Shown here in pieces: positions 57,797 to 64,000 of a stretch of 64,000 nt of DNA. Numbering within the stretch: the stretch's first letter is position 1; each line of letters starts with the position of its first letter. The DNA is from Synanceia verrucosa. Lineage: Eukaryota > Chordata > Actinopteri > Perciformes > Synanceiidae. A program made the position numbers and the translations under genes. The notes under the pieces were generated by a model. The model was not told the DNA's origin. It worked only from the letters and a program-made list of their open reading frames with translations, and made no database searches. The stretch covers positions 7,527,507 to 7,591,506 of the forward strand of contig CM056567.1 in NCBI GenBank assembly GCA_029721515.1. Reading direction: 5' to 3'.

Positions 57797-58140
57797 TATG
57801 GCAACAGTAAAATGTTTGGTAGGCCTCATCCAAAGCCTCATCCGCACCAAAGCAGCAGCCGATTTTGGCGGCAATAATATGAACATAAGTGTGAAAGGAA
57901 ACCGAACATAATAACAAATATATGCTTATAGGTGCAGATGGTGCAAGATGTGTCATTTACCATTCAGCCAACATCATGTCTGCTTTTGCAACCCTTAGAC
58001 TATGGCAACAGTCAAATGTTTGGTAAGCCTCCTCCAAAACCTCACACACACCAAAACAGCAGCATATTTTGGAGGAAAAGGAAACAGGGAAAAAGAACAT
58101 AATAATCATAATATATGCTTACAATCACACATGGTGTCGG
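57797..58140. repeat. Diverged tandem duplication, unit about 204 bp
   Basis: Copy 1 (57797-57945) and copy 2 (58001-58140) both begin TATGGCAACAGT and share AAATGTTTGGTA, GCCTC, CCAAA, CAGCAGC, GATTTTGG/TATTTTGG, GGAAAC, GAACATAATAA and TATATGCTTA in the same order. They have since diverged by substitutions and small gaps. Confidence 0.85.
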
Positions 58141-61100
58141 ATGGTTAGCTTCTTTGCATCTGAAATATTCCAACTGTGGCATTTTTTTTTATCGTCGGGC
58201 GTGACATGGAAACACATTCAAACAGATGTGGGACACCAGTAGAGCTTTTTTTAAATCCCCCTGCAGGTAAGAAGTTGGTAAATACCATGTAGGTGGGACA
58301 TGAACGCTAAAATAATCAATATTTAAATTTAAATAACATGATATATTCACATTTTACTTCAGAATACATGTTTGCATAATTGGAAAAAACACATGTGCAA
58401 TACAGTGACACACAAAAACGAAAATAATGTCACAAATCAACTCCAATCATGCACCAAACTCCCCTCCCTATTAATATGGTCTGCTCCAGGAGCTTTTAAG
58501 ATGGCGTGTGGCCCTTTAACAGACTTACAGCTGGGAGCGAGAAAAATAAGGAAGAGTGTGTCTTTACCTGCACGATTACTGTTTTCAGAAAATAAAGCTG
58601 TAGGCTATACTTCATATGGAGCTGTCAAAAAAAAAGTACCACCAACATATAAAACATCCCCAAACAGTCAACTGTAAAAAAAAATGCAGATCAATATCTG
58701 TGTCTTAATCCTTTGTGCATACAAGAAGGCTGCTTGGCAATTCAATCAATTGGCTATCAACTATCAATCTAAGGTAATAGATCCCAAAGTCCCCATTATA
58801 TTGAACAAGAGCTCCACGAAATCATAGTTTATTCTATATGAAAGAGATAACATGCCAAGGTCCTGCAGCATGTCTTTTACTTTCAGCACTTTAAGCTTAG
58901 GATGCTGTGATAAACAATCACTATACGTTTACATTTATTTTGAATGTGTAAATATTTTAGGTTTAATTATGAATGTTATGCGTTGAACAGACAGGAAGTA
59001 TAATCCCTTCTTCTTCTTCAAGAACATGAATATTAACTGCTCCACTGTTGACAATCATTTGTGTGCACAAACAAGAGTTATCATTAAAGATACTATATAA
59101 AAAGAGTGCATGCTTTTCTTTCTACCATTGGGTCACGATTGATTTAGCACGTCAATGAACCCTGCATGTCCACACAAGTTATTGTGCAGAAGCCTTTGGT
59201 TTTCATTAAATATGTATAATGAAATAGCTCTTTAAAGCTATTAAAATACATGTACATATGAATCCAGCACAAGATTGACAGGTGGTTTGGATTGAAATGA
59301 TGCACCTTGACCTCACACTGATTCTAAATGTTTAAAAATAGCTGAGACATGAGTTCATCTTCTCAAGTGCCTTTATTTTCCTCCATTTGCTCTGGAGCTA
59401 AAAATGTAGCTTTGAGTGGTAAATTGTTCACAACTGAAAGTAACACAGACTTGTGAATATAACATAATATAGTTTGAGTCCGCATTGATTGTACTGAAAT
59501 AAAGGGCATGGACAGGGATGGTTAGAGTGTCACCTCTTGTAAAACAGCTGTTTGGATGATGGGTGGTGGAGCAGAACAGTCTCCTGGGAGAACCTTATTT
59601 GGATCGTAGTGTTGATCTCTCCTCGTTTTTATCCTCTTTGCCATCATTAGTTCTTGGACTTAGAGCCATTAGACAGTGGGATCAAGGATACAAGGATGTG
59701 ATTATTGATTTTAAAAACACACAAAAGGATTGTCCTTCTTCAGTTGAAACACAGAGTTGTTTGAGAACACCAGTGGGTGTTAATATGTCTATAGAGGACG
59801 ACAAAGGCTCAACATACCTATAATTTTGCACTCACTCTCAGAAATAGTGGTTATTTAACATCAGTTATATTAAAAATATAGGATCTCAAAGTATTGAAAT
59901 GATCTGAAGATTGGCAGCTTTTATTCATAATCTGGTAAAAAAAAATACTACTAAGTAGGCATTGTCATCAAGCAGAATTCAAAAGTGCTACAGTGCGGAG
60001 CCAATCTTAGATACTTCGTTTAGTAATGGGCAGATTAGCAGCATATCATGTAAACACATCATAGTTTTATAAATTAATTGAAAGTACAATATTGCCCTCT
60101 AAGATGATGTTTGGGTGGATGTATTCAGTTACCTGAACTGTAAGTAAATGGAAAATAATTGGTACAAAGAACAAAGTAAGAGTTTGGGGAAAGAAGAAAA
60201 TGCACTTTTCCTACTAATTCTGTATGTTTATGATTTCCACTCATGAAATAAGTGGAGGAATTATCTGCACTGTATGCAGCTCATATACTGCATTCATTCA
60301 GCAGATGCTTCTGCAAAGTGACTCAGTATGTTCAGCTTCTAAAGTTAGTCATGTTCATTTCTTAACTTTAGTGCAGTTCATGCTTTCTCGCTTCCCTAAT
60401 GGCATGATTCCACATCCTCTCATTAATTGTACTGTGCAGTCCATATGGAACTTCCTGTTAGGGTAACAGTCCCCACAAGGTCCCACTATATCAGCAAGTC
60501 TCACTATATCAGTCCTCCATTGCCCTGAAAGTGGTGGAAATCCCAATGACTGCAGATAGTAAAGTGTGTGTACATGTCTATTGGATCATGGTGTGTCATT
60601 CAGGTTGAAAATCTGTATGCTGCTATACAATATATACATATTGTATCTGCAAGCTTGTTGTTACGTGGTTCCCTTCACCCCAGAGAGAGAACTAACCACA
60701 GACTTAGTTTAGTAGAGCTGCACTCCCCTGCTCCTCTGATATACTATTGTCCCTTAAAGTCAAAGTAATGGCCACATAATGGACAAGTGTCACTTTATTG
60801 ATCGTGCTGGGAGGAGCTCAGCCACCACGGCCTCCCAAAAGTCTTACTCAGCATTGTGATGATGATCAACTTATTAAATTTCTTTTAATTGTTCAGCTGC
60901 TTTCCCCATGAGATCTTTTTTTTTGTCTTGTTTTGTGGAACCGCTCATGGAGCACACCACTTTGTGCAATATTGTTTAAAATGATTTAATAAGCACTTTG
61001 TTTTACGATGGAGTGTTATTATTTTACGACCCTCGCGGCATGGCTTTGCAGATCAGTCCAATTCTCTCCACACCTCATTTTATTTTACTGCACGCTAGCC

Positions 61101-62239
61101 GCTTTACTGCTCTGCAACGGTGGTGGCTGAAGTCGACAGGAAAAGTTGTGCCCCTTCTTTCCCAGAGAAACAGACTCCAGAGCAGAGTAGAAGATCAAGC
61201 CTTTTCCCACAGTCACATTGAGCTTGCATCACTCAAAATGCAGTACATTGTCTTTTACAGTGGGAAAGGGGCTGAGATTGAGGCTTATTAGACGTCTTCT
61301 GCCACATCAGCTCGGAGGTTTGATGGTAATTTGATGTCTGTGTGGGCCACTGGTGATGTGGGTGCACAGCCTGTTTGTTGGTGTGTGTGCCTGTGATGGA
61401 GCACCTCATTGCTGAAGTGATGTATCCTCATTATGCCCATGTCCCATGACTGTCACACCCAGCCTACTGGTCCTCTCCTGGGGGACTGAGGTGTCTGGGC
61501 TTCCCCTTCTCTCTACTCCTCCATCTCCCAACCCCCTACATCCCCCAACCTGCACTCAGAATGAAGTGCTGAGTCGTCCTGCTGCTGACCTCTGGCTGCT
61601 GCTGACCAATGGCTGCAGATTGGTGATGTTAACTGAACATGAAAAGCTGTGGAAAGTACATGAAGATGAATTAAGGGTCAAGTGCACTGACCTCATAATA
61701 AAGATATAGACAGAACAAACACGGCTGGAACTAAATATTTTCTCTTTCTGAAAAGACTTACTTCGGTATGTTAGGCCTGTCAAATTTTGGATGGAAGTAA
61801 GAGTAATGCTTTGAATTTAAAGAGTTTAAAGTTTGGACAGTGAACTACAACTTATTTTCCGAATCAGATGTGGAGGATAAATATTAGAGGTTTCACTCTT
61901 CAGGTTCTCCATCAAGAAGACTGTTTTATTACACAGCATATGCCCAAAAAATTCACTCACACAAGTGCACGTAAAGAGCACCTGAGGGAATATTTCTTGT
62001 GCTGACTGCCATAACCCTCCAACATCCATTACTAGGTGCATGTGTCATTCACCATAGCTCGGGTCAAAGGTCGTGTCCCAGCCTTCATATCATAGTCTTG
62101 TATTCCGAGCTGTCTTGCGTTATATGTGCATATGCTTCTGACCATGCAGAGGTAGCACAGGAAATCACTGCTGAATGCAGCGATATTACCGTCTATTTCG
62201 CTCATAATGGGAGTGCACAGACCCTCCATCACACCACTG
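58141..62239. other. evx1 downstream intergenic DNA
   Basis: AT-rich DNA with no recognisable gene; no exon of hibadh, the next gene in mammals, was identified. Short open frames here have no recognisable content. Confidence 0.45.
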
Positions 62240-62655
62240 TATTCACCTCATTCTTATGAACACAAATTCATGAAGGACATTTTGTCAAAGGTCTACTTGG
62301 ACTTAAGGATGAACTCATTTTGGAGGCCAAAGGTCAAGGTCACCGTGACCTCACGTCCATCCTATTTTCATGAATGTGGTTTCTTCAGGGAATTTCTTTA
62401 AATGTTTCACAAATGTTCATTTGGACTCAAACACTAATTGGATTTGATGGTCAAAGGTCAAGGTCACTATAACCTCACAAAACCAATATTTGGTCATAAA
62501 TCAAGATTTCATATGTTAATATGACAATCGCTCACAAATGTCGAATAGGATAAAAGATGAAGTGATGATATTTTGGACCGATATGGATGTAAACTGCAAT
62601 TTGATTGGTTGTCGGGAGCATTCTACCATGAGGTGGTAATTCTAGTTTCCTTTTC
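62240..62655 (+). mobile_element. Dispersed teleost-type repeat with internal repeats
   Basis: Two degenerate copies of a unit containing TCAAAGGTCAAGGTCAC, a stretch about TTTGGACTCAA, and an end reading GAGGTGGTAATTCTAG. I recognise this as a sequence repeated very often in fish genomes; its class is unknown to me. There is no coding capacity. The unit carries nuclear-receptor half-sites, including a perfect AGGTCAccgTGACCT palindrome at 62337-62351. Confidence 0.65.
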
Positions 62656-63892
62656 ATAAAAAGACGAAGTACCTCCACAGTGCAATACAAGAAAATACCT
62701 GTTAGCTTTAGCCTCAGTCTTTTAGCACAATGTGTATGTCACTACCAAAGCATGCATTTAAGACTCCTTTACAAGATATGGTCTGGACCGATTGGAGAAA
62801 TTTGTGTGTGTAAATCTACTAAAGAAGTGCATTTTGATACAAGTGCCTTCAAAGCAGGAGTAATGTGTGTGTGCGCTGAGGTAAGATAACTTTGGAAGGA
62901 AAGTTACACCATGGGAAAGGGAGCAGAAGAGATAGTGGTACCAGATAGTGAGAGCATCAGGAGCAGAGCTAAGAGCCTGTGCTTAGTGCCTTAATGGATG
63001 ATTTCAAAGAACACTCACACTATTTGGCTGGGAGCTGACCTCCCCAAATCTATAAAACTGTTGTGATTGACAAGGTAGAGGGTCAGCAGTGTATGTGTCT
63101 GTAGTGCTCAAAATATCTCCACAAAAAAAACCCCAACTTACTAGGACTGTTAAAGGTGGGATCTGATATGGCTATAGGATTTGGGCTCAATGGTACTTTT
63201 GAGTCTCAGGCATGATTACTAATCTTGACATATTAGAGTATATGCATCTGTTTTTAAGAAAAATGATTTTATGATCGGTTATCATAAAATTACACATTGC
63301 TATAACACAGCTATGCTTTAGCTCATATCCTGTTCAGCGGAAGACAGCGTCACTTGACCGAACAGGAATAGATGTGTTTTGTTTCTGACAGAGGCTACAG
63401 TGGTTTGCTGGGAATAATCAAAGAGCTGCTTAGTTAGCATATTGCAGCACCAGGGAGCAGGACTGAAAGTGCAAGAAAAAGAGTGGATTTACAGATAATG
63501 ATGATGAGCTCAATAACAAAGACGGCAACAAAATTAAAACAAAGCAATCTCAGCTCTGGAAATTTGAGATAAAATGTCCTCACACAAAAGACATCCTAAA
63601 GGCAGTCAGATCAAGGTCGAGGCAGTTTGCAAACAGACATGGATGAATGGCGGTTTAATAAGACAGACAGACTGACGCTCACAGACCTGGCGTCTTCAGG
63701 TTGTGACTCACAGACCAGGAACCCAGATTAAAAGGGGAGAGGGCGTAAGGAGGGAGTCCTGTTTTGGTCAGCTGAGGGGGAGGTAAAAACCGAGAGGAAG
63801 AGTGTGGAAGAGCTTAAGGAGGAGGGAGTCCTTGTTTTATAGATCTGTGTTTGTAACGTCTGTGCTTATCCACTGTGAATAGGAAGGAAGAA
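62656..63892. other. Intergenic DNA at the right edge
   Basis: No recognisable gene. The last 300 bp are purine-rich, with the word GGAGGGAGTCCT repeated at about 63751 and 63823 and a TATA-like ATTAAAAG near 63728. Confidence 0.4.
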
Positions 63893-64000
63893 ATGGGTAA
63901 CATATTTAAAAAAGAAAATGAACAGAGGGATGAAGGAGAGTATGAGACTGTGGGTGCGAGGGCTGCAGAGATCAAGAGGAAGATGGAGCTCAGGAAGGAG
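63893..64000 (+). CDS. Possible start of an unknown protein, cut by the window end
   Basis: ATG at 63893 in good context (GAAGAAATGG) opens 36 codons to the last base of the window. The peptide begins MGNIFKKENEQRDEGEY and continues with a charged Lys/Arg/Glu-rich stretch likely to be helical. Gly2 would suit N-myristoylation, as in some membrane-attached or retroelement Gag proteins, but 36 residues do not identify a family. It does not look like hibadh. It may be chance in purine-rich DNA. Confidence 0.25.
   Translation, partial: MGNIFKKENEQRDEGEYETVGARAAEIKRKMELRKE

Noticed and set aside
55445..64000. Exons of hibadh, the next gene after EVX1 in mammals
   Set aside because: No frame shows the dehydrogenase glycine-rich motif; the gene is probably further out.

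Overview
The window is a teleost HoxA cluster, most likely the HoxAa duplicate of a percomorph-type fish. The evidence is a compact set of two-exon homeobox genes in paralogue order on the minus strand: hoxa5a, hoxa7a, hoxa9a, hoxa10a, hoxa11a and hoxa13a, read from low to high coordinates, which is 3' to 5' along the cluster. They are followed by divergent evx1 on the plus strand. hoxa6 is absent, as known for teleosts. Retained hoxa7a and hoxa10a on the evx1-linked cluster argue against a zebrafish-like species. This is inference; no species was identified.

Layout: 1-5 kb is the hoxa4a/hoxa5a interval (hoxa4a itself lies outside) and holds a cryptic exon at 3999-4094. hoxa5a lies at 5.5-7.0 kb, and a distal promoter and exon at 10.3-10.75 kb occupies the place of the lost hoxa6. 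hoxa7a lies at 12.2-13.8 kb and hoxa9a at 17.6-18.7 kb. The mir-196 hairpin is at 21.7 kb, with its own upstream promoter and exon at 21.9-22.1 kb. hoxa10a lies at 23.1-25.0 kb, with a distal alternative first exon at 28.2-28.5 kb. hoxa11a lies at 30.7-32.4 kb and hoxa13a at 42.1-43.6 kb. evx1 lies at 52.0-54.5 kb. From 55 to 64 kb there are no recognisable genes: noncoding DNA, a diverged tandem duplication, a dispersed teleost-type repeat carrying an estrogen-response-element palindrome, and a short open frame running off the end.

How the parts work together: the proteins are homeodomain transcription factors for axial, fin and hindgut patterning. All six Hox genes share a phase-1 intron, so any upstream exon ending in phase 1 can in principle be joined in frame to any Hox exon 2. 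Three upstream exons (4.0, 10.3 and 28.2 kb) have a first ATG whose frame stays open to the splice donor in exactly this phase. The one at 28.2 kb predicts a 94-residue homeodomain-only hoxa10a product, the length I recall for the short human HOXA10 isoform. mir-196 has 8-base seed matches in the 3' flanks of its neighbours hoxa9a (two) and hoxa7a (one). CACGTG E-boxes lie about 130-225 bp upstream of the start codon in five of the six Hox genes.

Exon limits were placed by eye from splice consensus and reading phase. Regulatory calls are motif-based and have not been tested by alignment.
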